From an uncultured Prevotella sp. (lineage in GTDB: Bacteria > Bacteroidota > Bacteroidia > Bacteroidales > Bacteroidaceae): a stretch of 64,000 bases of DNA. The DNA lies in the NCBI RefSeq assembly GCF_900549175.1, contig NZ_URNN01000001.1:4626-68625 (forward strand). The letters are read 5' to 3'. A program made the position numbers and the translations under genes. The notes under the pieces were generated by a model. That model searched no databases. It was not told the DNA's origin and saw nothing but the letters and a program-made list of their open reading frames with translations. This document shows, piece after piece, positions 25,328 through 35,508 of the stretch (within the stretch, counting starts at the first letter, position 1; every line of letters starts with the position of its first letter).

Positions 25328-27136
25328 ATGGCAGTTAAGAACAGTCAGCGGTTTGCAGAGATAGAGCGTCTTATGAGCGACTATTTCGGGTGTCACCTTG
25401 CCCCGGTTATGGGCAGGGTGCGGCAGGACCTGTCTCAAAAGCAGGCCGATGAGATGCGTGCCTATTCCAGCAGCGCGGCGGGCATCCTGCGCTCTATGGC
25501 AACAGCCGGAATGCCCGGCGATGACCCGTATGCCACGCTAAGAATCACAGGCGAATGGAACAGCAAGACCACCGAGGACTATCTGGCAATGTGCAGGAAA
25601 TCCGTCATGGGCAACAAGGACATGCAGCGGGATCTTGCCGTGATGGCAGGGGAATGGCGCAAGGCCGTGGTGTCGGAGATTGGACGTGAGCGTTACGATA
25701 CGCTCTCCAGACAGTTGGGATGTGATCTGGCATACGCATACATCGACCACCGCATGGAGCAACTGATGATTGACAGGATGGTGAAAGACCGTATGCCCAA
25801 ATCCTCGGCCGACTATATCCTTCGCAAGGCGGCACAGACCAGCCTGTTCAGCCTGCCCTACGAACTGAACAAGTCACCGCTTGCCGCCGAGATAGAAGCA
25901 AGAGGAGAAGCGGCCTATAAGCCCTCACGGACGGAAAAAGCCGTAGGATGGACAGTGGGAGCTTCAGCCGATGCCGTAGCGATGGGAGGTGTCAGCTCAT
26001 GGGCAACATTCGCAAAATTTGTGGGCATTGATGTGATGCTCAATGCCGGAACGGAACATCTGAGCAGGAAGGTCAGCGAGCGTGAGGTCAGCGTGGAGGA
26101 TTGTATCAGCAAGGGTGTTTGGGGAACGGACAGCAATGTCTTTTCCGCTTTCCGGAAGGAGGCCCAAGGCATCAGAAAACACGAGAACAGTTATATCAAG
26201 ACCACCAATGCCCTTCTCAAAAATAAGATTCCCACGCAAAATTATATGCTTATGAATTGGATGAAACAGCCCGAACAGACAAAGTTCCCGTGGAATAAGG
26301 GAACCTTCCTCGATCCCCATGCCGCCGATGCGGCACAGCGCAAGGGCAAATACAAGGATGTGCCCATGATTGTGGCACCAGGTAAGGAAGATGAATATCT
26401 GGATATAAAGGCACGGCAAGAAGCCGGAGTAAAGAATGAGAAAAAGGCGCAGGAAAAGCCACAGGACATACCGCAAGAAAGGCAGGAGCAGAATACAGGA
26501 ACGTCCACACAACCGGAAGACTCCCCTGTGCAGACCAACGAAAGCGGTTGGGACGGGCTACTGCAGAGTTTCGGGTTGAATGGCTTTTCAGACATCGGCA
26601 AGAATCTTGGCTATGTGCTTGCCATGCTTCCCGATGTGCTTGTCGGGCTGTTCACAGGCAAGACAAAATCACTGAATTTGGATAACAGCCTGCTTCCGCT
26701 GGCCGCCATTGCCGCAGGAATATTCGTGAAGAACCCTATTCTCAAGATAATGCTGATGGGCATGGGCGGAGCCAACCTGCTGAACAAGACCGGGCATGAG
26801 GTGCTGGACAGAAAACAGCATGAAGGCATCGCTTCACCTGCCACAAATAATGCAAGCCACAACGTACAGTACCGCCAATATCCCGACGAGCCGCTCAACC
26901 CGCGTATCAGCACCCCTATGCTGCAAGGACGGTGCCTTGTCGCCAGTATAGACAATGTGCCCTGTACCATCCAGTTGCCCGACAGCGTAATTGGGGCCTA
27001 CCAGTCTGGCGCATTGCCGTTGAACACCCTTGCCAATGCCATACTTGCGAAGAACGACCAGATGCGGCAGGTGGCAGCGGCACAATATGAGGAGAATGCC
27101 CGTGAGGCGGTTGCAAGACCAAGAGGAATACAATAA
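25328..27136 (+). CDS. Large hypothetical protein with a membrane segment
   Basis: 602 residues. The N-terminal half (residues 1-200) is helical and charged (LMSDYFGCHLAPVMGRVRQ, YIDHRMEQLMIDRMVKDR). A Gly/Ala hydrophobic stretch lies near 205-245 (WTVGASADAVAMGGVSSWA). A Gln/Pro/Glu-rich low-complexity linker is at ~355-400. Residues ~420-480 hold two hydrophobic helices (NLGYVLAMLPDVLVGLF; LLPLAAIAAGIFVKNPIL). The C-terminus (CLVASIDNVPCTIQLPDSV, LANAILAKNDQMRQ) recalls a small domain of Bacteroidota mobilisation proteins. It is co-transcribed with the following ArdC/MutS-like gene. Function unknown. Confidence 0.6.
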   Translation: MAVKNSQRFAEIERLMSDYFGCHLAPVMGRVRQDLSQKQADEMRAYSSSAAGILRSMATAGMPGDDPYATLRITGEWNSKTTEDYLAMCRKSVMGNKDMQRDLAVMAGEWRKAVVSEIGRERYDTLSRQLGCDLAYAYIDHRMEQLMIDRMVKDRMPKSSADYILRKAAQTSLFSLPYELNKSPLAAEIEARGEAAYKPSRTEKAVGWTVGASADAVAMGGVSSWATFAKFVGIDVMLNAGTEHLSRKVSEREVSVEDCISKGVWGTDSNVFSAFRKEAQGIRKHENSYIKTTNALLKNKIPTQNYMLMNWMKQPEQTKFPWNKGTFLDPHAADAAQRKGKYKDVPMIVAPGKEDEYLDIKARQEAGVKNEKKAQEKPQDIPQERQEQNTGTSTQPEDSPVQTNESGWDGLLQSFGLNGFSDIGKNLGYVLAMLPDVLVGLFTGKTKSLNLDNSLLPLAAIAAGIFVKNPILKIMLMGMGGANLLNKTGHEVLDRKQHEGIASPATNNASHNVQYRQYPDEPLNPRISTPMLQGRCLVASIDNVPCTIQLPDSVIGAYQSGALPLNTLANAILAKNDQMRQVAAAQYEENAREAVARPRGIQ

Positions 27137-27155
27137 TCAAAAGAATTAAGTATAT

Positions 27156-29669
27156 ATGAAAGACAAGACAGAACAGAACGAACAGCAGGAGCAGAATACC
27201 AAAGGCCAAATTGAGAAAAGGGCTACCGACAAGCAGGTGGAGTTGCTCAATGAGGCACTGACGACTGCCGTGGATGCAGGCGGCCATTGGCTGAACGCCA
27301 GCGGAAAATTGTACCCGAAGCTCTACCCGAAAGGCTTTGCGGTCAGTCCGTTCAATGCCGTTATCCTTGCCCTCGACTCCGATGCGAAAGGCTGCAAGAC
27401 CAATCTCTTCACACTCTTCTCGGAAGCCAAGGCACGCGGAGAGAGTGTGAGGGAGCATGAGAAGGGCGTACCGTTCCTTTACTACAACTGGAACAAGTAT
27501 GTGAACCGCAACAATCCGGACGATGTAATCTCCAGAGAGGCATATACGGAATTGCCGGAACAGGACAAACTACAGTACAAGGGAGTGAAGAACAGGGAGA
27601 CCAGAATGCTTTTCAATATCGACCAGACGCTCCTGCCCATGTCCAACGAGACAGACTACAACATCGCATTGAGAAAGAACGGCAATATCGAGGAGCGTGG
27701 CTATGGTTCCAAGGAGGACAAACAGCTGCACGGCCATGTCAACGCATTTCTTCAGAAGATGAAGGACAACCTTGTCGCTGTACGGCAGGACGGTACGGGA
27801 GTCGCCCATTATGACACGGAGAAGGACGTTATCTACCTGCCACGTCAGCGTGACTTCGAGCATTACAACGACTATGTACAGGAGATGATGCGCCAGCTGG
27901 TGTCCGCTACCGGCCATCAGCAGCGCCTGGCACGTGAGGGTATGGTCATGAAGAACGGAGTGGCTCCGTCGGAGGATGCCGTCAGAAAGGAGCGTCTCAT
28001 AACCGAAATCGCCTCCGGGGTGAAGATGCTGGAACTGGGATTGCCCGCACGTCTGTCAAAGGACAGTCTCGGCATGGTGGACTATTGGACGAGGGAACTC
28101 AAGGAAGACCCTCGCCTGATTGATGCCGTAGAGAGTGAGGTGAACGGTGCGCTGAATGTGCTGAAGAAAGCGGAACAGGATGAGAAGGTGGAGTATGCCA
28201 CCAACCAGAATCAAAGGGAGACTGCACGGATACAGGAACAGATGCCCGGACACTTCTTTGTGTCGGACGAGATCAGACAGCATCCCAGCGAGGAACGGAG
28301 AACTGTGGTCATCGTAAGGGATGCAGAAGGCAAGGCCGCAGACGTGGTATTGCCACAAGGGGCTTCGCTGGAGGTGAACAACGAGATAAAGGGCATGAAC
28401 AAACAACGTTTCACCAGTGCCCTGCAGAAGGAAGGCTATGACACCGTGCGTTTCTACAATCCCGACGGAGCATTGGGTTTCCGTCCGGACGACAGCTATT
28501 TCGCCGACAAGAAGATAACCGTGTCACGACTGAGAAACTGGTCGATAGAGGATCTGTCCTCCCTGGATGCCACAGAAGCTGTGAGCCACAGCAGGGACAT
28601 CGGCTTTGACAGCGTGCAGATGGTGAAGGACGACAAGGAACGGTGGGCACTGTACATCAAGCCGGAGGGCAGGGACGGCTTTGCCGTCTATCCCGACAAG
28701 GGTGACCTCAACCAGTTCTTCACCACCTTGAAGCAGTCGATGGACAATATCGAGAACGTGCGTGTGGAGCTGGCGCAGAAATACTATGCCATGGCAGAGG
28801 CAAAACCCGATATGAAGGTTGACATCTTCGGCGCCACGGACAAGGAGGTTGACCTGAACCGTATTCAGCGTGTCGCCGTGTTCCGTGCCAAGTCTGGAGC
28901 CTGCCTGTGCGCAGCCACCATCGACGGCAGGAAGATGCAGCCGAGAAGCGTCAGCCCCTCCCAATGGCAGCGTCTGTGGGTGGCTCCAGACAGGGAATCC
29001 TACAAGCAAAATCTTGCAGCCTCGCTGTTTGCCGATGTATTGCAAAAGGACAATGCCGTAGAACAGACCCGGCAGGAAAAGCAGGAGGAGGCGACAGAGA
29101 ACAGACAGGCGGAGACGGCTACTGTCGGGAAGCATGAAGAACAGATGCAGGAGGGTCTGCATGAGGACAGTCAGGCTGAGGAAAAGGAGAAGAGCAGGAA
29201 AAAGGAAGAGGCGGATAAAGAGCAGAAGGAACAGGAAGAGAAGAAAGAGGAAAAGGCAGTAAAAGCCGCTGTCTCACCTCTCGTCAGGCAGTATCTTGAC
29301 CTGAAGAGAAAACATCCTGACGCAGTCCTTCTTTTCCGTTGCGGCGATTTCTACGAGACCTATAAGGAGGATGCAGTCAAGGCATCCAATATTCTCGGCA
29401 TCACCCTGACGAAGAGTACAAGCCGCAAGGATGACGAGGGCAAGCCGCTTGCAATGGCTGGCTTTCCTTATCATGCATTGGATACATACCTTCCCAAATT
29501 GATTAGGGCCGGTGAACGTGTCGCCATCTGTGACCAGCTGGAGGATCCGAGACAAAAGACCTTGGCTAAGAGAGGTGCCGGTGAAACGGTCTCGCCTGTG
29601 AACAAGGCAGAAAATGCCGTTTCATCTGAGAATAAGACAGAAGAACAACATTCAGGACTGAGGAGATAG
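27156..29669 (+). CDS. Degenerate ArdC-like protein fused to a MutS domain I
   Basis: 837 residues. Residues ~20-330 follow the ArdC layout (compare the gene at 32230): a DNA-binding-like N-domain ([21 protein letters not shown]) and a zincin-like half. At the active site, where ArdC has HEMAHSTG, this protein has RQLVSATG (about residue 245), so the HExxH zinc site is lost. A Lys/Glu-rich linker (~640-700) leads to a clear MutS mismatch-recognition domain I at ~706-800 ([58 protein letters not shown]). The FxE DNA-wedge residues of MutS are kept in GDFYE. No MutS ATPase is present. Likely a DNA-binding protein protecting or processing transferred DNA; inference only. Confidence 0.75.
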   Translation: MKDKTEQNEQQEQNTKGQIEKRATDKQVELLNEALTTAVDAGGHWLNASGKLYPKLYPKGFAVSPFNAVILALDSDAKGCKTNLFTLFSEAKARGESVREHEKGVPFLYYNWNKYVNRNNPDDVISREAYTELPEQDKLQYKGVKNRETRMLFNIDQTLLPMSNETDYNIALRKNGNIEERGYGSKEDKQLHGHVNAFLQKMKDNLVAVRQDGTGVAHYDTEKDVIYLPRQRDFEHYNDYVQEMMRQLVSATGHQQRLAREGMVMKNGVAPSEDAVRKERLITEIASGVKMLELGLPARLSKDSLGMVDYWTRELKEDPRLIDAVESEVNGALNVLKKAEQDEKVEYATNQNQRETARIQEQMPGHFFVSDEIRQHPSEERRTVVIVRDAEGKAADVVLPQGASLEVNNEIKGMNKQRFTSALQKEGYDTVRFYNPDGALGFRPDDSYFADKKITVSRLRNWSIEDLSSLDATEAVSHSRDIGFDSVQMVKDDKERWALYIKPEGRDGFAVYPDKGDLNQFFTTLKQSMDNIENVRVELAQKYYAMAEAKPDMKVDIFGATDKEVDLNRIQRVAVFRAKSGACLCAATIDGRKMQPRSVSPSQWQRLWVAPDRESYKQNLAASLFADVLQKDNAVEQTRQEKQEEATENRQAETATVGKHEEQMQEGLHEDSQAEEKEKSRKKEEADKEQKEQEEKKEEKAVKAAVSPLVRQYLDLKRKHPDAVLLFRCGDFYETYKEDAVKASNILGITLTKSTSRKDDEGKPLAMAGFPYHALDTYLPKLIRAGERVAICDQLEDPRQKTLAKRGAGETVSPVNKAENAVSSENKTEEQHSGLRR

Positions 29670-29673
29670 ACGT

Positions 29674-31230
29674 ATGGGAAAGAACGCTGAGTATGCCGCA
29701 CAATATGCGGAGGAGGCCAAGGAGCAGATGCGGAGGTATGGCATACCCGCCTCCGTCATCCTTGCACAGGGAATACTGGAGAGCAGCAACGGCCAGAGCG
29801 AGCTGTCACGCAACTGCAACAACCATTTCGGTATCAAGGCAACCGCGTCATGGCTGAAAAACGGCGGCGAGTATGCGCTTTATACCGATGACAAGCCTAA
29901 CGAGAAGTTCTGCAAGTATAGGACTGTGGGCGACAGTTATGAGCATCATTCTCAATTTCTGAAGAACAACAGCCGGTATGCCCGGTGCTTTGATCTTTCC
30001 CCTGATGATTACAGGGGATGGACACGGGGCATAGAGAAAGCGGGATATGCCACGGGCGGCGGTTATGCGGCGAGTCTGCAACGCATCATCGAGGCCAACG
30101 GACTGGACCGTTATGACAAGGAGGTGATGCTGGAGATGAAGGCCGAGGGACGGACGTTTGGAGTGGATGGCAATCCCCGTGGGGAGACACCCGCGTCTGA
30201 CGTATCGCAGTCCGTTGAGTATTCATTTCCCGTAAAGCGGGAGGAGTTTCTCTTTGTCACCTCCCCTTTCGGCTATCGTCAGGACCCGATGGACACGTCC
30301 AGGCAGCAGATGCACAAAGGCATTGACATAAAGACAAGCCATGATGCGGTGCTGGCTACGGAAAACGGCGGCAAGGTAGTGGCGGTAAACCATAATGCCA
30401 ACACGGCTGGCGGCAAGTCCGTAACAGTGGAATACACACGTGAGGACGGCGGTAAGGTGCAATGCTCATACCTGCATCTGTCCGACATATCCGCAAAGGT
30501 CGGAGATACCGTCAATGCCGGACAGAAGTTGGGCGTTTCGGGGAATACCGGCACACGGACTACAGGCGAGCACCTGCATTTTGGTGTAAAGGCTGTTGCC
30601 GATGACGGAACGAGACGTGACATGGATCCTGCCGCTTATCTGGCAGAGATAGGCCAAAAGGGCAACATCAAGCTTCAGGCATTGCACAATGGCAACGATT
30701 TGCTGGCGAAATACAAGAGCGATATGCCGCAAGAACAGAATACTTCATCTGAGGGCTGGATGAAGAAGCTGCTTTCTTCTGAAGACAGCGGTGTGGGCAT
30801 ATCTGGCACCAATGACCCGATACTGGATATGGCGATGACGACTTTCATGTCGCTGATGATGCTGGCGGCACAGATAGACAGCCGGGACGAGGAACGGCAA
30901 AAGGGACTTATTTCAGCGATGGCTGCCGGCAGAACGGTGGATTTGACTCCGCTCATTCCGGGCATGAGACAATGCGCCCTGTCTGTGGGTGAGAATGGCA
31001 GGACTATCCTTCAGGCAGACAATGGCACAGTGAGAATAAACCGTGAGCTGACATCCTCGGAGATGAACCGCTTGGCATTGGTGCTGGGGCAGGAGAACTT
31101 GCCGGAGGAAAGCAGGCGAATGAAAATTGCGGGGATGGTGACAGGCATCATCGCCACACAGCAGGCCTCGCAGAACTTCGAGCAAGGGATGGAGGCTGAG
31201 AGCCAACAACAAAATCTACAACGTAAATGA
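29674..31230 (+). CDS. Bifunctional peptidoglycan hydrolase: glucosaminidase + M23 endopeptidase
   Basis: 518 residues. Residues ~8-150 form a GH73-type glucosaminidase domain (PASVILAQGILESSNGQS with the catalytic-type Glu, NNHFGIKATASW, YATGGGYAASLQRIIE). Residues ~185-320 are an intact M23 peptidase (HKGIDIKT, YLHLSDISAKVGDTV, TGEHLHFGV). The C-terminal ~180 residues are unassigned. No classical signal peptide is present, so export may depend on the transfer machinery. Such enzymes open the murein layer for conjugation channels (VirB1-like role). It overlaps the next gene by 4 nt. Confidence 0.85.
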   Translation: MGKNAEYAAQYAEEAKEQMRRYGIPASVILAQGILESSNGQSELSRNCNNHFGIKATASWLKNGGEYALYTDDKPNEKFCKYRTVGDSYEHHSQFLKNNSRYARCFDLSPDDYRGWTRGIEKAGYATGGGYAASLQRIIEANGLDRYDKEVMLEMKAEGRTFGVDGNPRGETPASDVSQSVEYSFPVKREEFLFVTSPFGYRQDPMDTSRQQMHKGIDIKTSHDAVLATENGGKVVAVNHNANTAGGKSVTVEYTREDGGKVQCSYLHLSDISAKVGDTVNAGQKLGVSGNTGTRTTGEHLHFGVKAVADDGTRRDMDPAAYLAEIGQKGNIKLQALHNGNDLLAKYKSDMPQEQNTSSEGWMKKLLSSEDSGVGISGTNDPILDMAMTTFMSLMMLAAQIDSRDEERQKGLISAMAAGRTVDLTPLIPGMRQCALSVGENGRTILQADNGTVRINRELTSSEMNRLALVLGQENLPEESRRMKIAGMVTGIIATQQASQNFEQGMEAESQQQNLQRK

Positions 31231-31409
31231 AAAGAATCTTGAACGGCATTGGCAAGGTTGCATTTGTACTTGCCTTAGTAACGGGACATTATTTGTTCTG
31301 GCGGTGGGCGGTTGGTGAGACATTCTCCATTGTCTATACGGCCATACAGATACTGATTGCCTTATGGGTAATTTACGAACTGATACGTGCCCCTGTAATT
31401 GATGACTGA
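31227..31409 (+). CDS. Small membrane protein
   Basis: 60 residues with two hydrophobic helices (VAFVLALVTGHYLFWRWAV; VYTAIQILIALWVIYELI). The ATG overlaps the upstream stop (ATGA), supporting real translation. Function unknown; probably an inner-membrane accessory of the upstream murein hydrolase. Confidence 0.6.
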   Translation: MKRILNGIGKVAFVLALVTGHYLFWRWAVGETFSIVYTAIQILIALWVIYELIRAPVIDD

Positions 31410-31552
31410 AAGGGATAGACATTGCAGGTACATTGGCTTCGCAGATGTTTTCTCGCCATGGCAATGATTGAACAGGTTCATCATTGCTCGTCCGGCTTAA
31501 CGGAAACATTCCACTTGGACACTGGAAATTATAACCCAAAACGTATCAAGCA

Positions 31553-32233
31553 ATGATTAAATGTAATGTAACAGTATGCGGAACGGTCAGCAAGACAGCG
31601 ACCTGCCGCACGAACAAGGAAGGCAAGCCGTTCGTGAGCTTTGCCGTGAATGTGGTGATTCCTGCAAAGAACGGGATAAACAAGACAGTCGAGGTGTCGG
31701 TCATCAAGGACGGGACACTGACGGAAATGGGCGGCTGTAATGTGGGCAGCCGTATTGAGGTTACGGGAGTGCTCACACCAAGGAAACGCGGTGATGCCAT
31801 GTACTTCAACCTGTCGGCCGACAACATCAATGACAATCCTGCCGAGGTACAGGACTGTATCAAGGGGGATATGGAGTTCCGTGGCAAGACCGGCAAAAAC
31901 ATCGTGGAGAAGCAGGACAAGAATGGAGTGCCGTTCATCAAGTTCTCCGGTTTCTCTGCCGAGAAGGTACAGGATGGCTTTGAGTACATCTGGGTCAGCT
32001 TCTTCCTGTTTGACGGCAAGCGTGAGGAATGGCTGCAGCCGGGTGTGAAGGCAAGCATCAAGGGTGCCTTGTCTCTTTCCGTGTTCAATGACAAGCTGGA
32101 CTTCTCCTGCCGTATCTCAGAGATGAGCGAGTATGTGCCACAACCGAACGAGCAGCGAGAGCAGAGAGGAGCAGGCTCCGTCTATGCCGAGTCGCAAGGG
32201 AGGAAGACCGAAGGTCAAACATATAACGGATGA
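31553..32233 (+). CDS. Tandem OB-fold, SSB-like protein
   Basis: 226 residues that read as two OB-type halves. The first (~1-92) is IKCNVTVCGTVSKTATC, KPFVSFAVNVVIP, then GSRIEVTGVLTPRKRGD. The second (~97-190) is DMEFRGKTGKNIVEKQDKNG, PFIKFSGFSAEKV, then GVKASIKGALSLSVFNDKL. The polar tail lacks an SSB-type acidic/Phe tip. Probably binds single-stranded DNA during transfer. It is followed with 4-nt overlap by ArdC. The 140-nt gap upstream (31410-31552) shows no gene. Confidence 0.65.
   Translation: MIKCNVTVCGTVSKTATCRTNKEGKPFVSFAVNVVIPAKNGINKTVEVSVIKDGTLTEMGGCNVGSRIEVTGVLTPRKRGDAMYFNLSADNINDNPAEVQDCIKGDMEFRGKTGKNIVEKQDKNGVPFIKFSGFSAEKVQDGFEYIWVSFFLFDGKREEWLQPGVKASIKGALSLSVFNDKLDFSCRISEMSEYVPQPNEQREQRGAGSVYAESQGRKTEGQTYNG
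32149..32219 (+). repeat. Dispersed small repeat, copy R3 (inside coding sequence)
   Basis: Contains GAGCAGCGAGAGCAGAG and GTCTATGCCGAGTCGC. It overlaps the 3' end of the OB-fold gene and thus encodes part of its tail, as R1 does for the DUF4099 gene. Confidence 0.55.
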
Positions 32234-34170
32234 CTCTGATGGGAAAGTCATATACAAAAGACGGTCCGAGTGCCGAGGATAAGGCACTCGACCTTTTTTC
32301 AGAGCTGATGGTTGAGCGCATTCAGTCATTGTCAGGGAAAGACAGTTGGAAAAAGCCATGGTTTACTGACGGTGCGCTACAGTGGCCAAAGAACTTAAAC
32401 GGACGTGAGTACAACGGTCAAAACGCCCTTATGTTGCTCCTGCATTGTGAGAAGGAAGGCTATAAGATACCGCGCTTCTGCACGTTTGACTGCATACAGC
32501 GGATGAACTGCAAGGACAGCAAAGGCGAGGAAGAAAAACCTCGTGTGTCCGTGTTGAAGGGTGAGCATTCTTTCCCCGTGATGCTTACCACATTCACTTG
32601 CGTACACAAAGAGACAAAAGAGCGTATCAAATGGGATGACTATAAGCGCCTTTCTCAGGATGAGCAGGAAAAATACAATGTATATCCCAAGATGCAGGTC
32701 TTCCGGGTTTTTAATATTCAACAGACCAATCTGAAAGAAGCCCGCCCCGAACTGTGGCAGAAGCTGGAGCAGGAATATTCAAAGCCTATTGCAGAAAAAG
32801 GAGAGCAGTATGCCTTTGAGCCTGTTGACAGGATGATTACAGACAACCGCTGGATTTGTCCTATCAAGCCTACATACGGCGATTCCGCATACTATTCTAT
32901 CAGTAAGAATGAAATCGTGGTTCCCGAAAAACCGCAGTTCAGGGATGGCGAGTCATTCTATGGGACAGCCTTTCATGAAATGGCACACTCAACCGGTGCG
33001 GAAGGGCAGCTGAACAGAATAAATCCGTCTGCTTTCGGTTCTGCCGAGTATGCCCGTGAGGAACTTGTCGCCGAACTGACCGCTGCACTGACGGCACAGC
33101 GATACGGCATGACGAAGAACTTGAAAGATGACTCGGCTGCCTATCTCAAGTCATGGCTGGACTCCCTGAAAGAATCGCCGCAGTTTATCAAGACCACGCT
33201 GCTTGACGTAAAGAAAGCCGCCTCAATGCTTACGCAGCATATCGACAAGATGGCTGTGGAGATTGAGAACGAGAAAACTGCAAAGCAGGAAAACGGGCAA
33301 TGGGAAAGCTATCTGTCCATAGAAGACGGAGGATACACAATGATGCCCTATAATGGTTCTGCTGTATATATCCAACATCACGAGAAAGAAGATACACTAA
33401 AGGTGGCTGTACCGACGAGTAACGGTCTGGAAGTCAAACTCACGGTTCCTCACGACCATAGCAAAGACCTTGACAGCAATTATCAGGAGGCATTTGCCCG
33501 ATACAAGAGCCAGAGTCATACAGATGCTTCACAATCGAAAGAAAAGACCTATTATGCGTCCGTAGCTTACCTGCAATCTGCCGATGATACAAATAAGTTC
33601 GACGAGTTGAAAGAAAAAGGCGACGGGAAAGGTATTTTGGCTCTCGCCAGGGAATACTATGACGGTAACGGCATGGATGAGGAGCAGACTTATAAGTCCG
33701 CCTGCAAAGAAAGAGGTGATTTTCTTCTAACGGAGGATAATGAGTTTGTCGTTGTTTTTAACGGGATTATCAGCGGCACATACGAAATATACCTGAAGCA
33801 TACGGAACAGGAGGTCCGTGACCATATCATACGTTATGGCATCGGACGTGCCAGTGAAGATGTAAAAGAGGTGGCAAGGGAAATGGTCGCTGAGGAATTT
33901 TCAGAAATGGAACGGCGCAAACTCCCGGTGTTCCAAATGCCGGACGGCGGTCTTCTGAACCTGCAATACGACAAGGTGAGGGACAATCTGGATGTCGGCA
34001 CGGTGATGAATGCCGGATTTTCTGTCAGGCACTCCTTTCAGTACGACCATGACAATTCGCTGGACATGAATATACAAGAGGTGTACAGGCAACTGTTAGA
34101 AATGCCGAAGTACCGACAAAAGAATGAAGAACTGGAAGAACACGTCGCTAAATCAGCTTTCCGCAGGTAA
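32230..34170 (+). CDS. ArdC-family antirestriction protein with active zincin site
   Basis: 646 residues. The N-terminal ArdC domain covers ~15-160 (LSGKDSWKKPWFTDGALQW, LNGREYNGQNALMLLLHCEKEG). The zincin-like metallopeptidase follows, with HEMAHSTG at ~residue 249 and downstream Glu in AREELVAELTAA. The C-terminal ~300 residues (ALAREYYDGNGMDEEQTYK; FSVRHSFQYDHDNSLDMNI) are an extra region of unknown fold found in Bacteroidota elements. ArdC of plasmid pSa is known to bind ssDNA and protect incoming DNA from restriction. The start overlaps the upstream stop (ATGA). It is the last gene of the plus operon before a terminator. Confidence 0.8.
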   Translation: MTLMGKSYTKDGPSAEDKALDLFSELMVERIQSLSGKDSWKKPWFTDGALQWPKNLNGREYNGQNALMLLLHCEKEGYKIPRFCTFDCIQRMNCKDSKGEEEKPRVSVLKGEHSFPVMLTTFTCVHKETKERIKWDDYKRLSQDEQEKYNVYPKMQVFRVFNIQQTNLKEARPELWQKLEQEYSKPIAEKGEQYAFEPVDRMITDNRWICPIKPTYGDSAYYSISKNEIVVPEKPQFRDGESFYGTAFHEMAHSTGAEGQLNRINPSAFGSAEYAREELVAELTAALTAQRYGMTKNLKDDSAAYLKSWLDSLKESPQFIKTTLLDVKKAASMLTQHIDKMAVEIENEKTAKQENGQWESYLSIEDGGYTMMPYNGSAVYIQHHEKEDTLKVAVPTSNGLEVKLTVPHDHSKDLDSNYQEAFARYKSQSHTDASQSKEKTYYASVAYLQSADDTNKFDELKEKGDGKGILALAREYYDGNGMDEEQTYKSACKERGDFLLTEDNEFVVVFNGIISGTYEIYLKHTEQEVRDHIIRYGIGRASEDVKEVAREMVAEEFSEMERRKLPVFQMPDGGLLNLQYDKVRDNLDVGTVMNAGFSVRHSFQYDHDNSLDMNIQEVYRQLLEMPKYRQKNEELEEHVAKSAFRR

Positions 34171-34233
34171 AGACAGAATCATTGTAAATACTGTCCGTAG
34201 GTTGTACTCATAATAGTATGCACTAACAATTTT

Positions 34234-34266
34234 CAGCCGCAGGGAGTCTTTTTCTCCCTGCGGCTG
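34234..34266. terminator. Bidirectional-type terminator between converging units
   Basis: CAGCCGCAGGGA (34234-34245) pairs perfectly with TCCCTGCGGCTG (34255-34266), 9-nt loop. It separates the plus operon ending at 34170 from the minus operon ending at 34404. There is no long T-run, so efficiency is uncertain. Confidence 0.65.
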
Positions 34267-34403
34267 AACCGTTCTGTCCCTTTTGGCAATCCTTATATCA
34301 TTAGTGAAATCTTCATTTCCAGATTATATTCCAATAATGGAAAGTGGATGTAAAGGGAATTGCCTAAATCACTATTAGTTTTGTATTTTCATACTTGTAT
34401 CAG

Positions 34404-34766
34404 TTATGAAAACTCTGTTTCAAGTACGTTTAGTAATTCATATATCTTCACTTCTGCATCCTCCATATCAGAAACAATATCTTTGATATGATAGGGAGCA
34501 CCGCATTTGCCGTGTCCGTCATCGCCTATCCAAAGCGAAGCCTCATAATCCGGGTCAAAGTCTGTAAAATATTGTTTGATGTCGGCAATAAGCGTTTCAA
34601 TCTCTTCATCGGACATTTCGGCATAGAAATTGAAGTCCTGCCCATGCTTGGTATTGCATTGAAATTCAAACAGGAAATTGGATTCGTTTTTATCCTCCAC
34701 ATTTACACTCCAGCCATTGCTGTGAGCTATGTCTGTCACTTTCTGTATCTTTTCTTTGATGTTCAT
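34404..34766 (-). CDS. Small acidic hypothetical protein
   Basis: 120 residues from ATG 34766 (MNIKEKIQKVTDIAHSNGW); 14 upstream in-frame codons are less likely. Acidic, with YAEMSDEEIETLIADIKQYF and FDPDYEASLWIGDDGHGK. No signal or membrane segment. Last gene of a four-gene minus operon headed by hairpin H1. Small acidic cytoplasmic proteins in transfer regions are sometimes DNA mimics or antirestriction factors. No specific similarity supports that here. Confidence 0.65.
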   Translation of the reverse strand: MNIKEKIQKVTDIAHSNGWSVNVEDKNESNFLFEFQCNTKHGQDFNFYAEMSDEEIETLIADIKQYFTDFDPDYEASLWIGDDGHGKCGAPYHIKDIVSDMEDAEVKIYELLNVLETEFS

Positions 34767-34816
34767 AGTCTTGGGGATGATGTGGGGAAACATTTTACGT
34801 CTCCCCACAGATTGAT

Positions 34817-35155
34817 TTAGTCTGTTATCTCAAAATAATATTCCTGCTCTTCGTCTGACCATTCGGTAGTTATTGCATCCGCTTCTCTCCAAAGGCGTTC
34901 ATAAAGTGCCGCCCTTTGATTGTCACTCTCATGCCAATGCCATATCTTATGGTTGAGGACAAGGCATAATTCTGTCCAATACTTATAGTTGTCTCTCCAC
35001 TCGGACTTTACTCTCTGATAGGTATTTTCAATGGCTCTGTCCCCGAATTTCTCGGCAATGGAGAAATCCTGCCAAAAGGTGGTTATAGGCTTATAGCCGC
35101 AGAACTCCGTGATGTTCCATTTTGGGGTGATGATTCGTAATGCTTCCATGTTCAT
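34817..35155 (-). CDS. Small hypothetical protein of the H1 operon
   Basis: 112 residues (MNMEALRIITPKWNITEFCG); an ATG two codons in is equally possible. Aromatic-rich (FWQDFSIAEKFGD, NYKYWTELCLVLNHKIWHWH). The start region abuts the stop of the upstream gene, indicating translational coupling. No known domain recognised. Confidence 0.6.
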   Translation of the reverse strand: MNMEALRIITPKWNITEFCGYKPITTFWQDFSIAEKFGDRAIENTYQRVKSEWRDNYKYWTELCLVLNHKIWHWHESDNQRAALYERLWREADAITTEWSDEEQEYYFEITD

Positions 35156-35472
35156 TATTGTTTTTGGTTCTCATGATATGTTTCGGACAGACGGTAAAGA
35201 CCGTTTTCTGCCAAATGGTCTATGGCTTCCGCCGCCAAACGGCAAGCCCATTCGTTGCGCTGGTCATATTTGCCCCTGTGCCAGTTCTCCGCCAGCTGCT
35301 CCATAAAGAAAAACATCAGTTTTGCTTTTTCGTTAACGAGATAGCGGTGGTCGTCAGCCAGTGCCCTGCCTGCATTTCGTGGCGAAGCCATCTTGCCGTT
35401 CACATACTCTGAGAAATCTTCCACAAAGTGCCTGTCATTCTCTGTTAATTGATGGTTGTATTCCATTTCCAT
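35155..35472 (-). CDS. Small hypothetical protein of the H1 operon
   Basis: 105 residues (MEMEYNHQLTENDRHFVEDF). Helical, with RNEWACRLAAEAIDHLAENG and FFFMEQLAENWHRGKYDQ. Cytoplasmic and tightly packed with both neighbours. The context points to an early-expressed accessory function, but nothing in the sequence identifies it. Confidence 0.6.
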   Translation of the reverse strand: MEMEYNHQLTENDRHFVEDFSEYVNGKMASPRNAGRALADDHRYLVNEKAKLMFFFMEQLAENWHRGKYDQRNEWACRLAAEAIDHLAENGLYRLSETYHENQKQ

Positions 35473-35508
35473 TGATTTTAATTGTTTATAATTGAGTTAT
35501 CTTTCTTG

